Below, one piece after another: positions 1 through 5,111 of a stretch of 5,111 nucleotides of DNA. A program made the translations under genes and the position numbers. Under the pieces are notes generated by a model. The model had not been told where the DNA came from. It did not search any database and saw nothing but the letters and a program-made list of their open reading frames with translations. The DNA is taken from assembly GCA_945877995.1 (NCBI GenBank), contig CAMDXD010000313.1, positions 1-5,111 on the forward strand, read 5' to 3'. Positions within the stretch are counted from its first letter, which is position 1, and each line of letters opens with the position of its first letter. This DNA comes from Bordetella parapertussis (lineage in GTDB: Bacteria > Pseudomonadota > Gammaproteobacteria > Burkholderiales > CAIKXV01).

Positions 1-155
1 ACCTGACCGACATGCGCGACCAGGAAGGTGCTTCGAATACCGTGCGCGAGTACCTCGGCGACTGGAAGCCAGCCAGCACCACGATCTGCGTGCACTGCCT
101 GAACCAGCCCGGCGCCCGCATCGAGATCGACGTGACGGCCGTCCGGCCGCGCTGA
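1..155 (+). CDS. Rid (YjgF/YER057c/UK114) family protein, 3' end only
   Basis: The first full codon begins at position 3 and the frame runs 50 residues to a TGA at 153-155; the 5' part lies outside the window. The tail matches the C-terminal half of Rid proteins: a helix (RDQEGASNTVREYLGDW), then PASTTICV, then the strand RIEIDVTAVRP that ends this fold. Rid proteins are small trimers; RidA itself deaminates reactive enamine/imine intermediates, while many paralogues sit in catabolic operons with unknown substrates. The RidA-type arginine in the PAR motif (R105 in E. coli RidA) is a serine here (PAS), so this is probably not a RidA-type deaminase. The conserved Glu of the final IEI strand is present. 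It lies 47 nt upstream of the bicupin gene in the same direction, consistent with membership of the same operon. The family call is fairly secure; the function is not known. Confidence 0.82.
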   Translation, partial: LTDMRDQEGASNTVREYLGDWKPASTTICVHCLNQPGARIEIDVTAVRPR

Positions 156-202
156 CACGCCGTACCGGCCGCAGAGCCGGATGGCACACAGGGAGGACAA
201 CC

Positions 203-1048
203 ATGGTCTGCATCGTCCATGAAGACGAGGTCGAGGCAACGGTCATCGGACGCGGTGTGCGCCGGCGCCCGATGCTCGACCGCGCGACGGTCCCCGGCAC
301 GCGCGTGCTGGCCAACCGGATCGATTTCGACGCCGGCGGTCGGCTGGATCTTGCGATGGACCCGGACAGCCTCGGCTGGTTCCTGATGCTTGGCGGCGAA
401 CTCGAGCTCGTGGTCGACGGCGTGGCGCACGCGCTGCATGAAGCGCATGCCGTCGTGCTGCCGATCGGCTGCTGCGGATCGCTCACTGCCGGTCCGGCGG
501 GCGGGCGCCTGCTGCTTGCCGAAGTGCCGGACGCATCCAGGCTCGATACGGCCATCGCTGCCCACCCGCCCGAGCTGCGCATCGTCGACTGGGCGCATGA
601 GCCGGTGCTCGATTCCAGGCACGACGCCCGCAGGCGGATCTACGTCGCGACGCCGAAGCTCACTGGCAACAAGGCGCTCAAGGCCGAAATCATCGTCTAC
701 CCACCCCATACCGATGGATCGAACCACCACCATGAGGGCGCCGAGCATTTCATGTACGTGATCGCCGGCGAGTCGACCGGCTACTCGGACGAGGTGCCGC
801 ATGCGTACCGGGCCGGCGACCTGGTCTACCACCCGGACGGCGAGCGCCACTACACATCGACTGGCGCGGTGGGCAAGACCTTCATCGAGTTCTTCGTGCC
901 CGCCGAGTACCGCACGGTCTGGGTCGACGATGCGCGGGTCTGCACCTGGACGCCGACTGGCCGCGATTCGCGTGGCGGAAAGCCCTCGCGCGAGATTGCC
1001 GCGCACGATTCGAAGGCTGCGGCAGTGGCCGTGCCGGAAGACCTCTGA
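203..1048 (+). CDS. Bicupin protein, predicted metal-binding
   Basis: This 281-residue protein has two cupin (beta-barrel) modules. The C-terminal one (about residues 160-235) carries both cupin motifs: NHHHEGAE (H175, H177, E181 as likely ligands) and GDLVYHPDGERHY, which fits G(X)5PXG(X)2H with H216 as fourth ligand. A single divalent metal, commonly Fe or Mn, would be expected there. The N-terminal module (about 45-108; GWFLMLGGELELVVDG) keeps the barrel pattern but has no comparable His/Glu set, so it is probably structural. The architecture resembles bicupins such as ureidoglycine aminohydrolase (AllE/UGHY) and some cupin dioxygenases, but the ligand pattern does not match AllE clearly and no substrate can be assigned. 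The ATG has a strong Shine-Dalgarno, GGGAGG at 191-196, 6 nt upstream. There is no signal peptide or membrane segment, so it is likely cytoplasmic. It sits between the Rid gene and the cysteine hydrolase in an apparent catabolic operon. Confidence 0.85.
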   Translation: MVCIVHEDEVEATVIGRGVRRRPMLDRATVPGTRVLANRIDFDAGGRLDLAMDPDSLGWFLMLGGELELVVDGVAHALHEAHAVVLPIGCCGSLTAGPAGGRLLLAEVPDASRLDTAIAAHPPELRIVDWAHEPVLDSRHDARRRIYVATPKLTGNKALKAEIIVYPPHTDGSNHHHEGAEHFMYVIAGESTGYSDEVPHAYRAGDLVYHPDGERHYTSTGAVGKTFIEFFVPAEYRTVWVDDARVCTWTPTGRDSRGGKPSREIAAHDSKAAAVAVPEDL

Positions 1049-1064
1049 AGCCCGCAGCCCCCCC

Positions 1065-1077
1065 GGAGCCATCGTTG
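1065..1077 (+). promoter_or_regulatory. Ribosome binding site for a TTG start
   Basis: GGAG at 1065-1068 lies 6 nt before the TTG at 1075-1077. The first in-frame ATG falls inside the catalytic IDMQNDF motif (residue 38), so it cannot be the start, and the GTG at residue 20 has no Shine-Dalgarno. TTG is therefore the best start, implying modest translation initiation. Confidence 0.65.
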
Positions 1078-1767
1078 AGCATCGAACAGGACCTTGAAGC
1101 CGCCCAGCGGCTCGCACACCGCCCGCTGCTGGTGACGCTCGCGCAGAAGGTCGGGCCGGCGCACACCGCACTGGTGGTGATCGACATGCAGAACGATTTC
1201 TGCGCGAGCGGTGGCATGGTGTCGAAGGACGGCCGCGACATCTCCGAGGCGCAGCGCATGGCGGCACGCCTGCCGCCGCTGCTGTCGGCGGCGCGCGAGG
1301 CCGGCGTGCTGTGCATCTTCGTGCGCTGCGAATACACGTCGAGCGGTAATGCGTACCTGTCCGACCCGTGGTTGGAGCAGGCGGTGCGCGAACGCAAGGG
1401 CGGCTTCACCACCATTCCTGTGTGCACGAAGGACTCGTGGGCGGGCGACTGGTACGAGGACATCCGGCCGGTCGACGGCGACATCGTGGTGGTGAAGAAC
1501 CGCTACGACGCGTTCCAGGGCACCAACCTCGACCTCGTGCTGCGCTCGCACGGCATCCGCACGGTCGTGCTGACCGGCGTGGTGACCAACGTCTGCGTCG
1601 AGACGACCGCGCGTGCGGCGTTCGTGCACGACTACTATGTCGTTATGGCAGAGGACGGCTGTGCCGCCTACGTTCCGGAAGACCATGCACAGACGATGCG
1701 CAACATCCGGCGCTTCTTCGGCGTGACGCCGTCGATCGCTGAAGTGTGCGCGGCCTGGGCGCAGTAG
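1075..1767 (+). CDS. Isochorismatase-like cysteine hydrolase (amidase)
   Basis: This 230-residue protein belongs to the isochorismatase-like cysteine hydrolases. The complete triad is visible: Asp37 in VVIDMQNDF, Lys141 in VVKNRYDAF, and nucleophile Cys174 in the GVVTNVCVETTARAA segment, which also holds the cis-peptide region before the cysteine. Family members with a Cys nucleophile (N-carbamoylsarcosine amidase, biuret hydrolase, the RutB ureidoacrylate amidohydrolase, nicotinamidase, maleamate amidase) hydrolyse amide or carbamoyl C-N bonds and release ammonia, with or without CO2. The triad spacing fits the RutB/biuret hydrolase/carbamoylsarcosine amidase side better than the Cys-less true isochorismatases. 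Nicotinamidase is unlikely because its metal-binding Asp/His set is not apparent. It starts at a TTG, 26 nt after the bicupin stop, and ends in TAG 39 nt before the CocE-like gene, in the same frame as that gene. Likely role: amide or carbamoyl cleavage in the operon's pathway; the exact substrate is unknown. Confidence 0.9.
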   Translation: MSIEQDLEAAQRLAHRPLLVTLAQKVGPAHTALVVIDMQNDFCASGGMVSKDGRDISEAQRMAARLPPLLSAAREAGVLCIFVRCEYTSSGNAYLSDPWLEQAVRERKGGFTTIPVCTKDSWAGDWYEDIRPVDGDIVVVKNRYDAFQGTNLDLVLRSHGIRTVVLTGVVTNVCVETTARAAFVHDYYVVMAEDGCAAYVPEDHAQTMRNIRRFFGVTPSIAEVCAAWAQ

Positions 1768-1794
1768 AAGAACGGAAGGGGCCGCACCGCGGGC

Positions 1795-1809
1795 GGGGGG
1801 GGACACGTG
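1795..1809 (+). promoter_or_regulatory. G8 tract acting as ribosome binding site for a GTG start
   Basis: Eight consecutive G (1795-1802) followed by A form the only purine-rich anti-16S-like stretch before the GTG at 1807, with a 4-nt spacer. The next in-frame ATG (1834) has no Shine-Dalgarno, which supports GTG. A homopolymer this long can slip in replication; a change here would alter spacing or strength of the site without changing the protein. Confidence 0.5.
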
Positions 1810-3555
1810 GAGAAGACCGAACAACGCGACGGGATGCGCATCCTGTGGGATGCACCGATCCCGATGGACGACGGCATCGTGCTGCGCGCCGATGTGTTCC
1901 TGCCGCCGGGCGAGGGCCGGTATCCGGTGATCCTGTCCTATGGCCCGTACGGCAAGGGACTGGCCTTCCAGGACGGCAACAAGGCAGCGTGGGAGCGGCT
2001 GATCGCCCTGCACCCGGACGTGGCGGAGGGCTCGACCAACCGCTACCAGACCTGGGAGCTGGTCGACCCTGAGAAATGGGTGCCGGACGGCTATGCGGTG
2101 GTGCGGGTCGATGGCCGCGGCACCGGGCGCTCGCCGGGCGCGGTCGATCCGTGGTCGCCGCGCGAGACGCGCGACTTCCACGATTGCATCGAGTGGGCCG
2201 GCGTGCAGCCGTGGAGCAGCGGCAAGGTCGGGCTGAACGGCATCTCGTACTACGCGATGAACGCCTGGCAGGTGGCCTGCCTGAAACCGCCGCACCTCAC
2301 GGCGATCGTCACCTGGGAAGGTTCGTCCGACTTCTATCGCGAGGCGACGCGCCATGGCGGCATCTTCTCGCGCTTCCTCACCAACTGGTTCCCGCGCGCG
2401 GTGCATCGGTCGCAGCACGGCTATGGCGAGCGCGGCTTCCGCAGCCGGGCTACCGGTGAACTCATCGCCGGGCCAGGGACGTTGCCGGACGACGAACTGG
2501 CGCGCAACCGGATCGACTTCAACCAGTGGATCCTCGACCATCCGTTCGACGACGCGGCGCACCGCGAGCGCTCGCCCGACCTGTCCCAGGTCGAGGTGCC
2601 GTTCCTCACCGCGGCCAACTGGGGCGGGCAGGGGCTGCATACCAGAGGCAACTTCGAAGCCTTTGTCCGTGCCCCGGCGAAGCAGAAGTGGCTTGAAGCG
2701 CATGGCGGCGCGCACTGGGAAAGCTTCCACACCACGCGCTGCGAGCTGATGCAGAAGCGCTTCTTCGGGCATTTCCTGAAGGGCGAGGATACCGGATGGG
2801 ACACGCAGCCGCGGGTGCTGCTGCAGGTGCGCCATCCCGACCGGTTCGAAGATCGGGCGGAAGGCGAATGGCCGATCGCGCGTACGCAGTGGACCAAGTA
2901 CTACCTCGATCCTGCAACGATGGCGTTCGGTCCTGGTGAACCCGGCGTGGCGGCGACACTCGCCTACCAGACCGGGGGCGATGGCCTGCTGTTCAGCACG
3001 CCGCCGCTTGAGGCGCCGATGGAGATCACCGGGCCGGTGGCCGCGAAGCTGCGGGTCAGTTCCGACAGCACCGACGCAGACGTGTTCCTGGTGTTGCGCG
3101 TATTCGCACCGGACGGCACCGAGGTCGCGTTCCAGGGATCGAACGATCCGAGGACCCCGGTGGGCCTGGGCTGGCTGCGCGCATCGCATCGCAAGCTGGA
3201 TCCCGCGCGCTCGCTGCCGTACCGCCCATGGCACATGCACGACGAGGCGCAGCCGCTGCTGCCCGGCGTGCCGGTGGACCTCGATGTCGAGATCTGGCCG
3301 ACCTGCATCGTGGTGCCGGCCGGGTATCGGCTTGCACTGTCGGTGCGGGGTTGCGACTACGCCTATCCGGGTCCGCCGCTGAGCATCCCCGGCGTGCACT
3401 ACACGCTGACCGGTGTCGGGCCCTTCCTGCACGACCATCCACAGGACCGTCCGCCGGAGATGTTTGGCGGAAGCAACACCTTGCATTTCGAACCGGGCAA
3501 ACAGCCGTACGTGCTGCTGCCGGTGATACCGCATGCGCGGAACGGAGGAGATTGA
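1807..3555 (+). CDS. CocE/NonD family alpha/beta hydrolase (X-Pro dipeptidyl-peptidase S15-like)
   Basis: This 582-residue protein has the CocE/S15 layout. Residues about 15-310 form an alpha/beta hydrolase with a helical cap insertion (about 170-255), and about 315-575 form the jelly-roll PepX_C domain (MEITGPVAAKLRVSSDSTDADVFLVL). The strand VRVDGRGTGRSPG (100-111) and the nucleophile elbow GLNGISYYA (Ser147) are typical. Tyr48 in SYGPYGKG is the likely oxyanion-hole Tyr equivalent to CocE Tyr44, and His303 in HGGAHWE the likely catalytic His. The usual Asp of the GWYD motif is not found; the equivalent stretch reads AANWGGQGLHTRGNF (269-283). Relatives include cocaine esterase, alpha-amino acid ester hydrolases and cephalosporin acylases, so ester or amide cleavage is expected, substrate unknown. 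There is no signal peptide, so it is probably cytoplasmic. It starts at GTG 39 nt after the cysteine hydrolase gene and ends 1 nt before the next start codon. Confidence 0.9.
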   Translation: MEKTEQRDGMRILWDAPIPMDDGIVLRADVFLPPGEGRYPVILSYGPYGKGLAFQDGNKAAWERLIALHPDVAEGSTNRYQTWELVDPEKWVPDGYAVVRVDGRGTGRSPGAVDPWSPRETRDFHDCIEWAGVQPWSSGKVGLNGISYYAMNAWQVACLKPPHLTAIVTWEGSSDFYREATRHGGIFSRFLTNWFPRAVHRSQHGYGERGFRSRATGELIAGPGTLPDDELARNRIDFNQWILDHPFDDAAHRERSPDLSQVEVPFLTAANWGGQGLHTRGNFEAFVRAPAKQKWLEAHGGAHWESFHTTRCELMQKRFFGHFLKGEDTGWDTQPRVLLQVRHPDRFEDRAEGEWPIARTQWTKYYLDPATMAFGPGEPGVAATLAYQTGGDGLLFSTPPLEAPMEITGPVAAKLRVSSDSTDADVFLVLRVFAPDGTEVAFQGSNDPRTPVGLGWLRASHRKLDPARSLPYRPWHMHDEAQPLLPGVPVDLDVEIWPTCIVVPAGYRLALSVRGCDYAYPGPPLSIPGVHYTLTGVGPFLHDHPQDRPPEMFGGSNTLHFEPGKQPYVLLPVIPHARNGGD

Positions 3556-3559
3556 AATG
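3544..3559 (+). promoter_or_regulatory. Shine-Dalgarno fixing the start of the Bug protein gene
   Basis: GGAGGAG at 3544-3550 lies 6 nt before the ATG at 3557. It overlaps the last codons of the CocE-like gene. An in-frame ATG at 3533 exists but lies upstream of this site and inside the preceding gene, so 3557 is the start; it gives a normal signal peptide. Confidence 0.85.
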
Positions 3560-4558
3560 GCAGCAAGGAAGAGCAGCACGATGCGTGGATCGACGGCAGC
3601 AGCAGTGTCCCTGCTGGCGATAGCCGGCGCTGCGGCCTGCACCACGGCCGGCAGCGTGCTGGCCCAGTCGTATCCCTCGCGCCCGGTACGCGTGATCGTG
3701 CCGTTCCCGCCGGGCAGCGCGCCGGACCAGATCATGCGCTTCGTCACCCAGCACATGGCGCAGGCATCGGGCCAGCCGTTCATCATGGACAATCGCCCGG
3801 GGGCCAACGGCAACATCGGCGTCGAGGTCGCGGCGCGTGCGACGCCGGATGGCTATACGCTGGTCAGCGCGAACAACACGACGTTCGCCGGCAACGTGAG
3901 CCTCTACCGCAAGCTGCCGTTCGACATACAGAAAGACTTCACGCCGGTGGCGCGGTTCATCACCACCGGGCTGATCCTCGCCGTGCGCAACGACCTGCCG
4001 GCGAAGGACCTGCGCGAGTTCATCACGCTGGCGAAGGCGCGCCAGGGCAAGCTCACAGCAGGGCAGGCCTCCGCCGGCATGCGGGTGTCGATCGGCATGA
4101 TGCGTTCGCTCGGCGGTGCAGAGCTGCTCGAAGTCTCGTACAAGGGCACGCCGCAGGCGGTGACCGACGTGATCGGCGGTCAGATCGACTCCACCTTCTC
4201 AGACTTCTCCGCCGGGCTGCAGCTGGTGCGCGCCGGCAAGATGCGCGCGCTCGGCGTCACCACCGCGAAGCGCAGCCCGGCACTGCCCGAGGTGCCGGCG
4301 ATCGGCGAAGTAGTACCCGGTTACGACGTGACGGTCTGGGCCGGGCTCGCCGCACCGTCTGGCGTGCCGAAGCCGATCATCGACCAGTTGTGGGCGCTGT
4401 CGTCGAAGGCGCTGGCCGACGAGGGCGTGCGCAAGTCGCTCAACTCGCTCAGTTTCAGCGTCGAGCCGATGAACCCGACCGAGTTCGCCGCGTACGTGCG
4501 CAGCGAGACGCAGCGCTGGGCGAGGATGGTGAAGGAGGCGGCGATCGAGCCGGAGTGA
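3557..4558 (+). CDS. Bug/TctC family tripartite tricarboxylate transporter substrate-binding protein
   Basis: This 333-residue exported protein is a typical Bug (Bordetella uptake gene) periplasmic receptor. The N-terminus has a basic region (MAARK), a hydrophobic Ala-rich core and a probable signal peptidase I site near SVLA|QSYPSRP (after residue 36). Family hallmarks follow in order: YPSRPVRVIVPFPPGSAPD (39-57, with Asp57 at the conserved ligand-loop position), NRPGANGNIG (79-88), ATPDGYTL (95-102), SYKGTPQAVTDVIGGQID (194-211), GKMRALGVTTAKRSPALPEVP (227-247) and GYDVTVWAGLAAPSGVPKP (255-273). Bug proteins close like a Venus flytrap around small, usually carboxylated ligands such as amino acids, di- and tricarboxylates or nicotinate, and may pass them to a TctAB permease. 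No tctA or tctB lies within the window, as is common for the many orphan Bug genes of Burkholderiales. The 1-nt gap after the CocE-like stop suggests translational coupling and a ligand related to that enzyme's substrate. Confidence 0.95.
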   Translation: MAARKSSTMRGSTAAAVSLLAIAGAAACTTAGSVLAQSYPSRPVRVIVPFPPGSAPDQIMRFVTQHMAQASGQPFIMDNRPGANGNIGVEVAARATPDGYTLVSANNTTFAGNVSLYRKLPFDIQKDFTPVARFITTGLILAVRNDLPAKDLREFITLAKARQGKLTAGQASAGMRVSIGMMRSLGGAELLEVSYKGTPQAVTDVIGGQIDSTFSDFSAGLQLVRAGKMRALGVTTAKRSPALPEVPAIGEVVPGYDVTVWAGLAAPSGVPKPIIDQLWALSSKALADEGVRKSLNSLSFSVEPMNPTEFAAYVRSETQRWARMVKEAAIEPE

Positions 4559-4573
4559 CGGGTCGGGCCGTGT

Positions 4574-4597
4574 GGCCAGGCGTCGTCGCCCCTGGCC
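4574..4597. terminator. Inverted repeat in convergent gap, possible bidirectional terminator
   Basis: GGCCAGG (4574-4580) and CCTGGCC (4591-4597) form a perfect 7-bp GC-rich stem with a 10-nt loop. It begins 16 nt after the Bug gene stop (4556-4558) and ends 6 nt before the parE stop (4603-4605), so it sits where transcripts from both sides should end. On the plus strand it is followed by a mildly T-containing stretch (TATGCCTACTTGTCT), not a clean U-tract; on the minus strand no T-run follows. Termination is an inference from position and stem strength. Confidence 0.45.
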
Positions 4598-4602
4598 TAT
4601 GC

Positions 4603-4902
4603 CTACTTGTCTGGATTGAAGGCTGCGTCAATGTCTCGCGCACCATGCAACACACGGACGACATCGATCCCGCCATCGAGCGGCAAGTAGAAGACAACGT
4701 ACCGCCCGAACGGAAAACTGCGTACGCCTGGCGCCAGTTCGTCGCGGGCACGACCCATCATCGGCTGCATTGCGAGTACCTGGAACTGCTTGTCGAGGCG
4801 ATCTACCCAGCGATCTGCCGCGGCGATACCGTCATCGGCAATGTAGTCCCAGATTTCGAGGACATCCGCCTCGGCGAGGGGCCGCCTCGTGACCCGCGGC
4901 AT
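4603..4902 (-). CDS. parE: ParE family type II toxin (RelE/ParE superfamily)
   Basis: This 99-residue protein is the usual length for ParE toxins. Recognisable family segments are the N-terminal helical hairpin (LAEADVLEIWDYIADDG, 9-25, then AADRWVDRLDKQFQVLA), the stretch QPMMGRARDELAPGVRSFPFG (46-66), and the strands RYVVFYLPLDGGIDVVRVLHGARD (67-90) that form the beta-sheet core. ParE toxins studied so far poison DNA gyrase; related RelE proteins cut mRNA on the ribosome. The sequence looks ParE-like, but the target cannot be decided from it. The ATG follows the antitoxin TGA directly (TGAATG on the minus strand) and lacks a clear Shine-Dalgarno, which implies translational coupling and antitoxin-first expression. 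The gene converges on the catabolic operon and looks unrelated to it. Confidence 0.92.
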   Translation of the reverse strand: MPRVTRRPLAEADVLEIWDYIADDGIAAADRWVDRLDKQFQVLAMQPMMGRARDELAPGVRSFPFGRYVVFYLPLDGGIDVVRVLHGARDIDAAFNPDK

Positions 4903-5111
4903 TCAAGCGGCCGTGGGCCTGGAAACGCGTCGCGTGCGCGCCGTTCTCTTCAGCGAATCGGCATCCCAGGTTTCGCCCGGACCGCTGGCTAACCCCTGAC
5001 GAATGTCGCTGCGCAACTGTTCGAGCTTTGCCTCGCGGAGCCGATCCTGCTCGTCCATAAGGCGCAACGCCTCGCGCACGACTTCGCTGGCCGACGTGTA
5101 CAGGCCAGAGG
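4903..5111 (-). CDS. parD: ParD family antitoxin, C-terminal part (start beyond window)
   Basis: Read on the minus strand, an open frame enters at the window edge (first full codon 5109-5107) and gives 68 residues before the TGA at 4905-4903. It begins SGLYTSASEVVREALRLMDE, the conserved second half of the ribbon-helix-helix DNA-binding domain of CopG/ParD antitoxins. A charged helical stretch follows (QDRLREAKLEQLRSDIRQGL) and then a tail with GPGETWDADSLKRTARTRR, which typically wraps the toxin. ParD proteins are usually about 80-95 residues, so roughly 15-25 N-terminal residues are missing. ParD normally neutralises ParE and represses its own promoter; that operator would lie outside the window. 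The stop codon abuts the toxin ATG. The frame contains several AT-ending codons (CTT, ATT, CGT, TTA) that are uncommon in the plus-strand genes, compatible with horizontal acquisition. Confidence 0.88.
   Translation of the reverse strand, partial: SGLYTSASEVVREALRLMDEQDRLREAKLEQLRSDIRQGLASGPGETWDADSLKRTARTRRVSRPTAA

Noticed and set aside
165..180. CCGGC/GCCGG 5-bp inverted repeat between the Rid and bicupin genes.
   Set aside because: The stem is short, no T-run follows, and such repeats are expected by chance in this GC content; not enough for a terminator or operator call.
390..1097. Other plus-strand open frames inside the bicupin gene (390-761 and 801-1097).
   Set aside because: They are off-frame readings of the bicupin gene, rich in Arg/Ser/Thr and without domain motifs.
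3533..3556. Upstream ATG that would extend the Bug protein by 8 residues.
   Set aside because: It precedes the strong GGAGGAG site, overlaps the CocE-like coding end, and would add acidic residues (EEIE) before the signal peptide.
3629..3643. Possible lipobox (AAAC, Cys28) in the Bug signal peptide.
   Set aside because: The -3 position is Ala instead of Leu/Val/Ile, and a better signal peptidase I site (SVLA before QSYPSRP) lies just downstream, as usual for Bug proteins.
850..3816. A 2967-nt open frame on the minus strand (988 codons) opposite three genes.
   Set aside because: From 1075 to 3555 it lies in exact codon register with the two sense genes, so antisense stops need sense TTA, CTA or TCA codons, which GC-rich genes avoid. 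The translation is Arg/His/Ala-rich with no recognisable domain, while the sense proteins carry clear catalytic motifs.
4390..4992. Plus-strand open frame of 200 codons over the end of the Bug gene and across parE.
   Set aside because: It spans two unrelated genes on opposite strands, has no family motif and no convincing ribosome binding site, and is explained by the Bug and ParE frames.

Overview
The window is GC-rich, densely coding DNA from a proteobacterium. The tricarboxylate-type (Bug/TctC) periplasmic binding protein at the end of a catabolic gene cluster points to a betaproteobacterium, most likely of the Burkholderiales. That placement is an inference from gene content and composition; no marker gene is present.

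Positions 1-4558 hold five plus-strand genes in tight succession, with gaps of 47, 26, 39 and 1 nt and no visible internal promoter or strong terminator, so they probably form one transcript that starts upstream of the window. In order they are: the 3' end of a Rid (YjgF/YER057c/UK114) family protein; a two-cupin protein with a metal site only in its C-terminal cupin; an isochorismatase-like cysteine hydrolase with an intact Asp-Lys-Cys triad; a CocE/NonD-type alpha/beta hydrolase with a C-terminal jelly-roll domain; and a secreted Bug/TctC solute-binding protein. The set reads as an uptake and catabolism module: the Bug protein captures a small, probably carboxylated, compound in the periplasm, the CocE-like enzyme cleaves an ester or amide, the cysteine hydrolase removes a carbamoyl or amide nitrogen, and the Rid and cupin proteins act on intermediates. 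The actual substrate cannot be read from the sequence. A Rid protein with an isochorismatase-like amidase recalls RutC/RutB of pyrimidine breakdown, but the other partners differ.

Positions 4559-4602 are a short convergent intergenic gap with a 7-bp GC-rich inverted repeat that could end transcription from both sides. Positions 4603-5111 hold, on the minus strand, a type II toxin-antitoxin pair: a complete ParE-family toxin and, directly abutting it, the C-terminal 68 residues of a ParD-family antitoxin whose start lies beyond the window edge.

No RNA gene, CRISPR array, insertion sequence or complete unknown system was found. The least ordinary points are the exact gene combination, the G8 tract at the ribosome binding site of the CocE-like gene, and the non-canonical active-site residues in the Rid and CocE-like proteins.
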